NCBI RefSeq assembly: GCF_932526225.1
Contig: NC_064042.1
Span: 14,705,040-14,769,039 of the forward strand
Length of the DNA stretch: 64,000 nt
Reading direction: 5' to 3'
Origin: Nematostella vectensis
Taxonomy: Eukaryota > Cnidaria > Anthozoa > Actiniaria > Edwardsiidae
Shown: positions 21,174 through 33,234 of the stretch, piece by piece
Layout: each line of letters begins with the position of its first letter
Numbering within the stretch: the stretch's first letter is position 1
Notes under the pieces: model-generated
Seen by the model: only the letters and a program-made list of their open reading frames with translations
The model's database searches: none
What the model was told of the DNA's origin: nothing
Made by a program: the position numbers and the translations under genes

Positions 21174-24100
21174 ATGGAGTTTGTACTGCAAATCTTACTA
21201 CTAATTCTGTTGTCATGGCAACACGCCATTGGCCACGACTGCAAGGACTACTTATACTTTATGCGAAACTTTCAGCTGCAAGGAAACGTCATCGAGACTA
21301 AGCAAACTACCAAATACGCTTGTCGACAGAGTTGTCATAGCCACAAGGATTGCTTTTCTATCAACTACAAGGAAAAAGAGTGAGTGATGATATATTCCAT
21401 CCTCATCGAATATGAGGATTGAATATGACATCATCAGAACTATTAAGGGAAAATGAACTAGCATTTCGCAAAGATTAAGTATAGTCTATATATTGCTTGC
21501 TCCCTTGTTCGTTCGTTCGTTTGTTTGTTTGTTTGTTTGTTTGTTTGTTTGTTTGTTTGTTGTTTGTTTGTTTGTTTGTTTGTTTGTTTGTTTGTTTGTT
21601 TGTTTGTTTGTTTGTTTGTTTGTTTGTTTGTTTGTTTGTTTGTTTGTTTGTTTGTTTGTTTGTTTGTTTGTTTGTTTGTTTGTTTGTTTGTTTGTTTGTT
21701 TGTTTGTTTGTTTGTTTGTTTGTTTGTTTGTTTGTTTGTTTGTTTGTTTGTTTGTTTGTTTGTTTGTTTGTTTGTTTGTTTGTTTGTTTGTTTGTTTGTT
21801 TGTTTGTTTGTTTGTTTGTTTGTTTGTTTGTTTGTTTGTTTGTTTGTTTGTTTGTTTGTTTGTTTGTTTGTTTGTTTGTTTGTTTGTTTGTTTGTTTGTT
21901 TGTTTGTTTGTTTGTTTGTTTGTTTGTTTGTTTGTTTGTTTGTTTGTTTGTTTGAAACAATAATTATTCCACACATATTTAGCAACACATACAAAAACAT
22001 GATTTTTCTGTTCAATTTCGCTTTTCTGTTGGAAATCATAGGCGAGAAACTGCAGAAAAAACATTGTTTTGACCTGCTTTTCTTTCGATTCCCGATTTGC
22101 TTTGCTTTACTTGAACATCCTGAAAATAAGGTTTACATTACTTGAACGTCTTAAAAAAAGGAGTCTGAACAATAACATTTCAGGTTATCACAGGTTTCCC
22201 GCGCGTTTGCCCAAGCTCCTTATATACCTTCTAAAAAACTACAGTCGTTGATTAATTCCCTTATTCTCATCTTTTACAGGTATCGATGCGAGCTGAACGC
22301 AGCGACACACTTGTCACATCCCCAAATGTTAAGACCAGAAGCCAACGCATTTTACGCGTTGATTAAAACACCAAACCGCTGCAGTAACAAGCATTGTTCG
22401 AGTGAGAAAAGATGCGCTTTGGTAGGAAACAAGGTGGCATATCAGTGCAGTGAAGGTAATTTTTGAGTGGGATGAGACGTATTATACATTTCAAGGATAG
22501 GATAAGATTTTCCAAGAAAAATTGAAGTTAGTTTGAGTGGGATGAAATGTACAGTGCGTTGCCGCTATTACGGACGCTTTTTGCATTTCGCACCACAACC
22601 TTTTACCAATAAAAAGAACACTTTTAATATTTTGCCAGTAACAAGATGGGATCTTAAACTAATAAAATACGTTTAATATATAAACATATTTTTTAAGTTT
22701 AGGGCGCCGTGCTCGAAAAGTATGTGTAACTGATTTGCCCTATTCCCGGTCAACTGGCCCCGGAAACAAACTTCACGAACGATTTTCGTAACTTCTCCCA
22801 TATATTCCCAAGGTTCATAAAATAAGAATAAGAATTTATCTTATTTAGCAAAGCCAACTATGTGGATCTACGGAGAGCATTTTACCATTTGTTTACTTGA
22901 TAATTGTGCGCTCTCTGAACCACAATTCATCCGTTTCGTCGAAAAATAATCATGAAATTTGGCATATAACAATTGTATTATTAAGTTTTACTGGTTCAAC
23001 TAGGCGCGATATCGAACATTATCACTGATATCTGATCATGAGACTAGGATATTATCATTGTTTTCCTTTCTAATTACATGCTATTAGATAGTGGTTAGAC
23101 CCCTTTCCTCTCCTCTCCTTTTCTCTCGATATTGTGATATTATCGGAGATTTTCTTTTAATCACCTACTAATGTCTATTTAGATACCCTTCTTCCCTCTG
23201 CTGGACCCTCGATACTGTGATATTATCGGAGATTATCTTATTATTTTCTACTAGATGTTTATTTAGAGATACCCTCCTTCCTTCTGCTGGACCCCTCTAT
23301 ATTGTAATATTATCGGAGATTATTTTATTAGAATCTCATAGATGTCTATTTAGATCCTCTCCTTCCATCTGCTTGACCCCTCGATATTGTGATATTATCG
23401 GAGATTATTTTATTAGAATCTACCAGATGTCTATTTAGATACCCTCCTTCTCTCTGCTGGACCCTCGATATTGTGATATTATCGAAGATTATTTTATTAT
23501 AATCTCATAGATGTCTATTTAGATCCTCTCCTTCTATCTGCTTGACCCCTCGATATTGTGATATTATCGGAGATTATTTTATTAGAATCTACTAGATGTC
23601 TATTTAGATCCTCTCCTTCCATCTGCTTTCTCGATATTGTGATATTATCGGAGATTATTTTATTACAATCTACTAGATGTCTATTTAGATCCTTTCCTTC
23701 CATCTGCTTGACCCCTCGATATTGTGATATTATCGGAGATTATTTTATTACAATCTACTAGATGTCTATTTAGATACCCTCCTTTCCTCTGCTGGACCCC
23801 TCGATATTGTGATATTATCGGAGATTATTTTATTAGAATCTACTAGATGTCTATTTAGATCCTCTCCTTCCATCTGCTTTCTCGATATTGTGATATTATC
23901 GGAGATTATTTTATTACAATCTACTAGATGTCTATTTAGATCCTCTCCTTCCATCTGCTTTACCACTCGATATTGTGATATTATCGGAGATTATCTTATT
24001 ATCTTCTACTAAATGTCTATTTAGATCCTCTCCTTCCATCTGCTTTACCCCTCGATATTGTGATATTATCTGAGATTATCTTTTTAGAATCTACTAGATG

Positions 24101-26423
24101 TCTATTTAGATATTCCCCTTACCTATGCTGAACCCCTCGATATTTTGATATTATCGGAGATTATCTTATTATTATCTACTAGATGTCTATTTAGTACCCT
24201 TCTTCCCTCTGCTGGACCTCTCGATATTGTGATATTACCGAGGTTTTTTTATTTGAATCTAATAGATGTCTATTTAGATCCTCTCCTTCCATCTGCTTTA
24301 CTCCTCGATATTGTGATTTTATCTGAGATTATCTTATTAGAATCTGCTAGATGTCTATTTAGATTTCCCCTTACCTATGCTGGACCCCTCGATATTGCGA
24401 TATTATCGGAGATTATCTTATTAGAATCTACTGGATATCTATAGAGATTCATTCGTCCTCTCTGCTGGTCCCCTCGATATTATCGGATATTCGACTACAA
24501 AATACACTTTGACTGTCAATATCTGACTGACTGATATTATCAAGTCGTGAGATGCAATAATCAAGGTTCAAAACAGCAGTTCTTAAGTTATAGTATCTGA
24601 TATATATCAGTAATTAGATGGACATTCTATGTGTAAATCTTTTGATATTATCTAATACTAAGTCATGAGATGCAATAATCTAGGTTCAACATGGCAGTTC
24701 TAAGGGTATAAGATCTGATTAGAAATAAGATTTGTGAGCTTTGTTATAATACCGACCAAATATCTGATACTAGAACCCTGTGAAAAAATATCTGATTTAT
24801 ATCCGATTTTAGATGAGTGATAAATATCGTATAAATATCAAAGTGCCAGAAAAATTCTATATCGCGCCTTTATGTGTAATTGGGTAACGTCCCTAATTGG
24901 GGCAACACACTGTATTATACATTTCATGGATAGAATAAGATTTACCAAGAAGAATTAAACTTAGTTTGAGTTTTGTTGTCAAGGTTTGTTTGGTTTGGTT
25001 GTCAAGGCTCGCGTGAGCGAGTTCTGCTGTATATAGTTCAAGTCAGCGGTTAACTCGAGTTATCAAAGCTCGAATAAGCCGGGTTATACTGTAATCCAAT
25101 CGCGAGCTGTGACCGGCTGACACCTTTAAAGCGAATGGGATTTTGCTTGCCTTAAAAAAACCGTGCATGCACCATAAGTATCATATGGAAAAAGGATAAT
25201 TTAAGACGGGAGGTCCCCCCACCCCTTGTTTACGCGCTTGCCGTTCGGTAAACACTAGGTCTGGTACCAGCTTAATGACAATACGAGGAAAAGGTTCCTT
25301 CACAACTCTTATCCACCGCAGAAAACGCTATCAGAACGCTCGGATTATATCTTGGCAGTGTTACGTTTTTATTTTAATATTTCTGAGTTGTTTGCAGATT
25401 GCCCGGAAAAGGCTCTTGGTATGGAATCAGGAGCTATTGGAGACTCAGCGATAACTGCCTCAAGTATTAATCCTGACCTGGGTTATGTGCCGCGGTATGC
25501 TCGCCTTAATGCGCCATCATCTGCTAATAATGGATGGATAGCTGGGCCCAGAGCTGCAGGAGAGTATCTTCAAGTTGACCTTGGACGTGTAGTAGCAGTC
25601 ACCAAGGTTGCCACTCAAGGAAGACGGAACTCACCCATGTGGATGAAAACTTATAACATCGGCTACAGCACTGATCTCTCCACCTGGCACGTCTACCGTG
25701 AGGGAGGAAACGCCCAGTCACCTCATAAGGTAAGCTAATAAGGCAGCCGGGAGGAGGGGGGATGGAGGGGAGGGGAGGGGGACACTCAATATTGGTTAAA
25801 GGAGTCAATTTCCTATCTTTTAGGGTAGATGACTCTACCAACTTCTGCCCCTAAAGGGTGTCCAACAATTAAAGGGTGTCCAATGACTCTACTATACCTT
25901 TGGGGCTTTCAAGATACAATGGAGGCCCGAAACACCCAAAACGGATTTCAGTCAACGGATCGGTTAATAATGCACAATGCCATATTTTTACTTGCCGAGT
26001 GTTATTGTTTAAGGCGGCCAAGTGGTTTTTCAAAAGATCATATCCATCCACAACGATCTTGTTGTAAATCGACTATAACAATATTTTGATTTATTAATCT
26101 AATTTGTAAAAAGATCAGCCTAAGAATTGAGGTTGATTTTTCCAATGATCCCCTCTGTTTCTTATGAGTCCATGTTTTTTTGTATTAGTCTTTTTCCCTT
26201 CTCTCCTCAGTCCGATTCCCGGCGCTAAATATGTCAATTTTGTAACAATGCTGGAGAAAGCCTTCTTCTTTACTAGGTGTTCACCGGCAACTCGGATCAG
26301 CACACGGTTGTTTACGGGTCATTTGAAGAACCCATTCATGCACGCGGCATCCGATTCATCGCGCAGAGCTGGGAATGGCACATATCTTTTCGAGTAGAAA
26401 TCTACGGCAGATGTGACATATAA
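21174..26423 (+). CDS. Secreted PAN/Apple-discoidin (F5/8 type C) protein, unit 2 copy
   Basis: Coding exons are 21174-21379, 22280-22455, 25398-25729 and 26277-26423 (861 bases, 286 residues plus stop), all with GT donors and AG acceptors in phases 2, 1 and 0. Residues 1-20 form a signal peptide ending QHAIG. The PAN/Apple domain is encoded by exons 1-2 (cysteines near 23, 50, 54, 60 and 72), followed by a short Cys-rich EGF-like linker (CSNKHCSSEKRC). The F5/8 type C domain spans about 128-286 with GEYLQVDLGR, VATQGR, YSTDLSTW and a final YGRC, a full-length domain. The family binds glycans or phospholipids outside the cell, so adhesion or recognition is the likely role. The second intron is inflated to about 2.9 kb by an element. 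No stop or frameshift is seen. Confidence 0.85.
21506..21954 (+). repeat. (TTTG)n microsatellite, unit 2 (about 110 copies)
   Basis: This is almost uninterrupted for 450 bases, preceded by three TTCG units and with one unit shortened near 21560. It sits in the first coding intron. Long open frames on both strands are artefacts of period 4. Confidence 0.97.
22552..24912. mobile_element. pogo-like non-autonomous element carrying a satellite
   Basis: The left end, CAGTGCGTTGCCGCTATTA, is matched in reverse at the right by CAGTGTGTTGCCCCAATTA; about 24 bases of inverted end continue to GGACG. TA flanks both sides (22550-22551 and 24913-24914). The flanks join into a sequence like unit 3 near 50290-50360, so the borders are firm. 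CAGT ends with TA target suit the pogo/Tigger branch of Tc1/mariner. No transposase was found. The core is a satellite (23127-24490), itself within possible nested ends GGCGCGATAT (23003) and ATATCGCGCC (24853). Confidence 0.7.
23127..24490 (+). repeat. 84-base satellite inside the pogo-like element (about 16-17 copies)
   Basis: Each copy begins CGATATTGTGATATTATCGG, then a TTATTTTATTA stretch, CTACTAGATGTCTATTTAGA, and a pyrimidine tract with CTGCT. Spacing is 79-88 bases. The head is rich in GATATC-like dyads. A second direct repeat of 120 bases, AAGTCGTGAGATGCAATAAT, follows at 24541 and 24661. Confidence 0.9.
25749..25791 (+). other. G-quadruplex-type tract after exon 3 donor (unit 2)
   Basis: Same position and run pattern as in unit 1: G runs of 3, 6, 4, 4 and 5 within about 40 bases, starting 20 bases after the donor. 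Confidence 0.6.
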
Positions 26424-27231
26424 TATGACTCTACACCACCTTGGAAAGGTATGAGGCTCTTTCCCAGTCCTCCTCCTTAAAATCGCCAATTTGGCCGAGG
26501 ATTTTTGGATTAAGTTTTGTTTAAGTTTGTCTCAGTAGTCTTCTCCCCCACCCCTTACCCCTCCACTTTCCTGGGACTTGAAATTTAAAGGCGTATTAAA
26601 GCCTGTCTCGTCCCTAGTATTGGCTCATTTGCGGCGCGCAAAATACCACGGGAAGGCGGACCGGAGGGCCGAGCATTTGTGACGGTCCAGCATGCATTGC
26701 GTTTGCATTGTCTTGCCTCTTTCTGTCCGTGAACCTTTGAGCGCCATTTTTTTTTCTCCGCAAAGCATTGAAGCTGAAAAAATACCAGTTCACTTCGGCC
26801 AATTACATAATTCCGATGATTTTAAATAATTGAAGGCCGACGAAAGAGAAAAGAATCTATTAGACTCAGCCCTAATTATCAGCCACATCCTCGAAAAAAC
26901 CTCCTTCAATCATTTTATATACTTATTTACTTGTTAATTTATTCATAAACTAATTTATGTATTTGTTCATTCATTTGTTTTTTTATCTGTTTTATTTTTG
27001 TTTGATAAGTTATTCATGTCTTGCTAATTATTTTTTTTCATAGGCAGATGCAGTATGAAACAATAGACCATGATGCCATGTATGAAACAAAACTTTGTAA
27101 TTGCTTGCCTCGTGTATTGTGCTTTAGTTGGAAAGAAGCGGTCTTTACGAATATATATTTCATCGACACCGTAGAACTTACTGTGGCTGTAGCAATGTAT
27201 AGTCGATATAGCAGAAGTATAAACCTTTTTT

Positions 27232-29243
27232 TAGGCTACTTGCATGAATGCCAGTCACCTTCATGCTAATTGCATGAATGCCAGTCAACTTCAGGCTACC
27301 TGCATGAATGCCAGTCAACTTTAGGCTACTTGCATGAATGCCAGTCAACTTTAGGCTACTTGCATGAATGCCAGTCAACTTCAGGCTACTTGCATGAATG
27401 CCAGTCAACTTTAGGCTACTTGCATGAATGCCAGTCAACTTTAGGCTACTTGCATGAATGCCAGTCAACTTTAGGCTACTTGCATGAATGCCAGTCAACT
27501 GTAGGCTACTTGCATGAATGCCAGTCAACTGGAGGCTACTTGCATGAATGCCAGTCAACTGTAGGCTACCTGCATGAATGCCAGTCAACTGGAGGCTACT
27601 TGCATGAATGCCATTCAACTGGAGGCTACTTGCATGAATGCCATTCAACTGGAGGCTACCTGCATGAATGCCAGTCAACTGGAGGCTACTTGCATGAATG
27701 CCAGTCAACTTTAGGCTACTTGAATGAACGCCAGTCAACTGGATGCTACTTGCATGAATGCAAGTCAACTGGAGGCTACTTGCATGAATGCCGGTCAACT
27801 GGAGGCTACTTGCATGAATGCCGGTCAACTGGAGGCTACTTGCATGAATGCCAGTCAACTGGAGGCTACTTGCATGAATGCCAGTCAACTGGAGGCTACC
27901 TGCATGAATGCCAGTCAACTGGAGGCTACTTGCATGAATGCAAGTCAACTGAAGGCTACTTGCATGAATGCCAGTCAACTGGAGGCTACTTGCATGAATG
28001 CCAGTCAACTGGAGGCTACCTGCATGAATGCCAGTCAACTGGAGGCTACTTGCATGAATGCAAGTCAACTGAAGGCTACTTGCATCAATGCCAGTCAACT
28101 GGAGGCTACTTGCATGAATGCCAGTCAACTTTAGGCTACTTGCATGAATGCCAGTCAACTTCAGGCTACTTGCATGAATGCCAGTCAACTGGAGGCTACT
28201 TGCATGAATGCCAGTCAACTTTAGGCTACTTGCATGAATGCCAGTCAACTGGAGGCTACTTGCATGAATGACAGTCAACTGGAGGCTACCTGCATGAATG
28301 CCAGTCAACTGGAGGCTACTTGCATGAATGCCAGTCAACTGGAGGCTACTTGCATGAATGCCAGTCAACTGGAAGCTACCTGCATGAATGCCAGTCAACT
28401 GGAGGCTACTTGCATGAATGCCAGTCAACTGGAGGCTACTTGCATGAATGCCAGTCAACTGGAGGCTACTTGCATGAATGCCAGTCAACTGGAGGCTACT
28501 TGCATGAATGCCAGTCAACTGGAGGCTACTTGCATGAATGCCAGTCAACTGGAAGCTACCTGCATGAATGCCAGTCAACTGGAAGCTACCTGCATGAATG
28601 CCAGTCAACTGGAGGCTACTTGCATGAATGCCAGTCAACTGGAGGCTACTTGCATGAATGCCAGTCAACTGGAGGCTACTTGCATGAATGCCAGTCAACT
28701 GGAGGCTACTTGCATGAATGCCAGTCAACTGGAGGCTACTTGCATGCATGCCAGTCAACTGGAGGCTACTTGCATGAATGCCAGTCAACTGGAGGCTACT
28801 TGCATGAATGCCAGTCAACTGGAGGCTACTTGCATGAATGCCAGTCAACTGGAGGCTACTTGCATGAATGCCAGTCAACTGGAGGCTACTTGCATGAATG
28901 CCAGTCAACTGGAGGCTACTTGCATGAATGCCAGTCAACTGGAAGCTACCTGCATGAATGCCAGTCAACTGGAAGCTACCTGCATGAATGCCAGTCAACT
29001 GGAGGCTACTTGCATGAATGCCAGTCAACTGGAGGCTACTTGCATGAATGCCAGTCAACTGGAGGCTACTTGCATGAATGCCAGTCAACTGGAGGCTACT
29101 TGCATGCATGCCAGTCAACTGGAGGCTACTTGCATGAATGCCAGTCAACTGGAGGCTACTTGCATGAATGCCAGTCAACTGGAGGCTACTTGCATGAATG
29201 CCAGTCAACTGAAGGCTACTTGCATGAATGCCAGTCAACTGCA
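27232..29243 (+). repeat. 30-base minisatellite, unit 2 (about 67 copies)
   Basis: Same monomer as in unit 1. The left third is rich in CAGTCAACTT variants; the right third is almost pure. Higher-order repeats are visible: a pair of GGAAGCTACC monomers at 28551 and 28581 recurs at 28941 and 28971, and the rare perfect palindrome GCATGCATGC at about 28742 recurs at 29102. Long frames (such as 27178-29259 minus) are repeat artefacts. Confidence 0.97.
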
Positions 29244-29690
29244 TGAGTGGCACCAACACGGAAAGGGGCGGGGCACTATATATTTTCCTATAGACTTTTT
29301 CCTATAAACGTTTTCCTATAGCATTTTCCGATATACTATTTCCTATAGCTTTTGTGGTCTAAAATTGACTGGAGCGAACAATCTTGACTTCCTATGAAAC
29401 GAGAGCTCCTGGAGCCTATTTAAACTGCTACAAAAGATGAAGGAAAACCGGTTTTTCTTCAAGTTTGTATGCCAGTCAACTGCATGAGTGGCACCAACAC
29501 GAAAAGGGGCGGGGCACAATATATTTTCCTATAGACTTTGTCCAATAGACATTTTCCTTAATACTATTTCCCATAGATTTGTGGTCTATGATACACTGGA
29601 GCGAACAATCTTGAATTTCTATGAAAATGAGAAACGAGAGCTCCTGGAGCCTATTTAAACTGCTACAAAAGATGGAGGAAAACCGGGTTT
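29231..29690 (+). repeat. Tandem duplicate of the post-minisatellite segment (unit 2)
   Basis: Two copies, about 29231-29470 and 29471-29690, each start CAGTCAACTGCATGAGTGGC. The first has the unit 1 variant (CTATAAACGTTTTCC, GATGAAGGAAAACCGG). The second has the unit 3 variant (GTCCAATAGAC, CTATGAAAATGAGAAACGAG, GATGGAGGAAAACC). No gene. Confidence 0.85.
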
Positions 29691-29756
29691 GTATGATATT
29701 TTTTAATACATGGGGATATCTTTGATATGATATTTTTTACTATAAAGGAATTGTTA

Positions 29757-29957
29757 CGCCGCAAAATGTAATAACTAACACAAAATGTAATCTTTACACG
29801 AAATGTAGTAACTTTCAACGTGAAATGTAATAACTTTCAACGCAAAATGTAATAAATGTTTAACACGAAATGTTATAATTTTCAACGCAAAATGTAATAA
29901 CTTTCACCGAAAAATGAAATAAATGTTTAACGCGAAATGTTATAACTTTCAACGACT
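29757..29957 (+). repeat. 22-base minisatellite, unit 2 (about 9 copies)
   Basis: Alternating AAAATGTAATAACTTTCAAC and CGAAATGTTATAATTTTC forms. Followed by the C-rich tract (29997-30220), which holds no gene. Confidence 0.85.
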
Positions 29958-30482
29958 GATAAAAAAAGAACCTAAACAGTGAAGTTTGTGATGACATACC
30001 GTAGGCCCCACCACTTACCCCTTAACCGCCCCTACCTACCCCATCGCTCCTTTTCCCTCCCCCTAGCCCTAACCCTTAGCTTACGCATCCCCTACCCCAT
30101 GCCTTACCTCCCTGACCCCTAAACCACCACTTCCTATCCCTAGCCCAACGCTAATTACCCCTAGCTCACGCACCCCTTACCCCTCTTACACCTAAACCAA
30201 GCCTTATCCCTAGCCAAGAATAAAAATAAAACACTCACGCGCGTTCTCATCACCGGCACTTTTCCCGCAAAAAAGCAAAAGTCCCAGATATTTGCGCACA
30301 AGTCCGACGATTGAGAGGGAAGGGGAAGATAGACGATGGAAATACCATTTAGTTCGCAGTTAAAGTGCGAAAAGTAGTAACAAAAAATAATTCAGATAGT
30401 CTTACTTTAAGATTTTTTAAAAGGGAATAGTTTTAATATTGGCAAAAGGCAGTTTCAATTATCTATATTTTAGTATTTTGTC

Positions 30483-31821
30483 CCCTCCCTAGAATAGGAT
30501 TGTTTTTTGGACCCCACGTGATAATTTCCCGCGTTTCGAAAGCCTGGAAGCTGTAACCGTCACGTTCGCGGTGTTGTCGAAGTCAACGTCAAAGGAGAAG
30601 GATTTCTTCGACCACAAACTCGCCATGGATGCTCGAATTCTCACCGAACGTTTTGGAGATATAATGACAACTTTCAACCCGTCTTATCGGTTAAAATTTG
30701 AACGTTTTGGAGATGCCAAACCGAAGAAAGACCCTGAGTTTATGAAGCACGTGGAAAGTTTTTATGCTGCTGGCACTCGAGACCCAGTCAACAATAACAA
30801 CAGAGATACCCGAGACAGAGTCAACAACAGAGACACACGAGACCCAGTCAACAACAGAGACACCCGAGACCCAGTCAACAATAACAACAGAGATGCCCGA
30901 GACACAGTCAACAACAGAGACACACGAGACCCAGTCAACAATAACAACAAAGATACCCGAGACACAGTCAACAACAGAGACACCCGAGACCCAGTCAACA
31001 ACAGAGACACCCGAGACCCAGTCACCAACAGAGACACCCGAGACCAAGTCAACAACAGAGATACCCGAGACACAGTCAACAACAGAGACACCCGAGACCC
31101 AGTCACCAACAGAGACACCCGAGACACAGTCAACAACAGAGACACCCGAGACCCACTCAACAACAGAGACACCCGAGACCTAGTCAACAACAGAGACACC
31201 CGAGACCCAGTCAACAACAGAGACATCCGAGACACAGTCAACAACAGAGACATCCGAGACACAGTCAACAACAGAGACACCCGAGACCCAGTCAACAACA
31301 GAGACACCCGAGACCCAGTCAACAACAGAGACACCCGAGACACAGTCAACAACAGAGACACCCGAGACCCACTCAACAACAGAGACACCCGAGACCCACT
31401 CAACAACAGAGACACTCGAGACACAGTCAACAACAGAGACACCCGAGACCCAGTCAACAACAGACACCCGAGACCCAGTCAACAAAGAGATACCCGAGAC
31501 CCAGTCAACAACAGAGACACCCGAGACCCAGTCAACAACAGAGACACCCGAGACCAAGTCAACAACAGAGACACCCGAGACCCAGTCAACAACAGAGACA
31601 CCCGAGACCCAGTCAACAACAGAGACACCCGAAACCCAGTCAACAACAGAGACACCCGAGAACCAGTCAACAACAGACACCCGAGACCCAGTCAACAACA
31701 GAGACACCCGAGACCCAGTCAACAACAGAGACACCCGAGACCCAGTCAACAACAGCATTACCAATGCAAGCAATGCTGGCGGCTACATAGACAACAATGG
31801 CAACTACATGGCTACGTGTGA
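30483..31821 (+). CDS. Doubtful exon: head plus 9-residue repeats, unit 2
   Basis: The acceptor-like CCCTCCCTAG (about 30483-30492) precedes the same head as in unit 1, here with an extra 20 residues (MDARILTERFGD). The 27-base repeats start in the RDTRDPVNN frame. Indels near 31460-31490 and 31670 switch frames, so the frame reaching the end at 31821 reads as RHPRPSQQQ, unlike unit 1. Another frame of the tail reads GGYIDNNGNYMATCDTVLNN. Coding is not convincing; the function is unknown. Confidence 0.25.
30776..31756 (+). repeat. 27-base minisatellite, unit 2 (about 36 copies)
   Basis: Same monomer as 12351-13847, mostly ACCCGAGACCCAG forms, with three longer early monomers containing an extra ATAACAACAG. 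Confidence 0.95.
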
Positions 31822-32106
31822 CACAGTCCTAAACAACAGTCCAAATGTGCTACCAATACAGGGAACAAGAGACCATCTCTTGATTATAATAAAATATGCG
31901 GAATCACATAAACAATTTCGAGATGCGGTCTGAAAATTAGGCATCCAGCATATTCTTGACAGACTTACACGAATTTTGTTGATCAATTGTTATCAATGTT
32001 TGTTTCATTTGAGAACTATCTAGCAAATTGATATTCAAATTCAGGCATTTTACATAGTGAGAAATCGAGCTTGCAAGGGCACCATTTCAAAATTGTCCAC
32101 AGAAAC

Positions 32107-32556
32107 TGTTAGGTTTTATTCTGGTTCGCCACTATGATATGTGTGATTACATATGATTGTGAGTTTGTATAGGAGGAGGTTGCATTACGGATTGCATATT
32201 AGAGAGTACTCTATTTAATAGGCTTTTGTGTTCCAATTCAATTAGCTAGTTTCCTTTTATTGTACATTGAGTCTGGTTTAATTAATGTTCGTGCATTTTC
32301 GTGACCCTATTCAGAATATTTGTAGAGACTTGTGAAACCGTCTCTCGTTTCTGTATAAAAGCAACCCCAAATCCTTGTAGAAGTCAGTCAGTAGACATGG
32401 AAGGATTCACAGTGTTTTAAGTGTCACAGTAATCTTTGTATTTTAAGTTGTTTTTCTCAATATTTTATGTTTTTCTTTTTTGTAATTCATGTTTTTTATG
32501 TATTTCTATGTTTTAGTGTATCGTAAAATAAACGCATGTAAGTCTTGTCTAATTCA
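32107..32556 (+). repeat. BEL/Pao 5' LTR (unit 2)
   Basis: 450 bases, TG...CA ends. Contains GTATAAAAGCAACCCC (TATA-like, about 32352-32367) and AATAAACGCATG (polyadenylation-like, about 32529). Matches the 3' LTR at 39225-39658 and the LTR at 61076-61535. Confidence 0.85.
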
Positions 32557-32598
32557 TCATTCAAACAATACGATGTCGTAGAAAGCCGAGGAACCGAG

Positions 32599-33183
32599 AT
32601 GAAAGGAGCGTTTACCGACGGGAATCCGAGGCGGACGTTGGAAGAAGCGTTTATCGATAAGATTCCGTGGCAGACATCTGAGGCGGTATTTACCGACGAG
32701 AATCCGAGGCGGACGTTGGAAGAAGCGTTTACCGACGAGAATCCGAGGCGGGCGTCGGAGGCAGCGTTTATCGACAAGATTCCGTGGCAGACATCTGAGG
32801 CGGAATTTACCGACGAGAATCCGAGGCGAACGTCGAAGGTAGCGGCTACGGCACACAGGCGGAGGAGAGCTGTACTAGTAGGAGAAGTGACAAAAAGATC
32901 GGCTGAACTAAGACTATTGCTGGCAGCTACTGATGATAGACGAGAGTTGAGTGATTGTTATAATCGTTATGAAGAAGCCTTTAAGAAGTTCGTGGACGGT
33001 CACGAGAGGTGTATTGTTGAAGAAAAGGATGACGTCAAAGCTAAGCAGATGGAGAAATCGTACAGAGAATCTTTAGAGACAAAACAAGTGTTGGAGACTC
33101 GAATGGCGGCGTTGGAGGCTCAAAGCTCGAAGGGTTCAAGATCAAGAGCGTTATCAAGGTTTTCAAAAGTAAGCACAAGGTGA
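32599..33183 (+). pseudogene. BEL/Pao gag, N-terminal part with 13-residue repeats
   Basis: Frame from ATG 32599 to a stop at 33183. The first about 80 residues are six copies of a 13-residue repeat alternating FTDENPRRT and FIDKIPWQT types. A charged, helical part follows (RSAELRLLLAATDD, NRYEEAFKKF). The frame then breaks; gag continues from about 33235. The element at 61076 has only four repeat copies. Confidence 0.75.
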
Positions 33184-33234
33184 AAAGTTGTTGAGGCAGA
33201 CTGGAGCGAAGTTGAAGTCCGAGCGAGGCTCTGT

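Noticed and set aside
21458-22064. Frames of about 190 codons (QTNK or FVCL repeats) in the TTTG array
   Set aside because: Pure period-4 microsatellite; all frames are open by arithmetic.
27178-29259. Very long open frames (up to 693 codons) through the 30-base arrays, on both strands
   Set aside because: The period is a multiple of three and the monomer lacks stops in several frames, so open length carries no information. No splice sites, start context or unique domain are attached.
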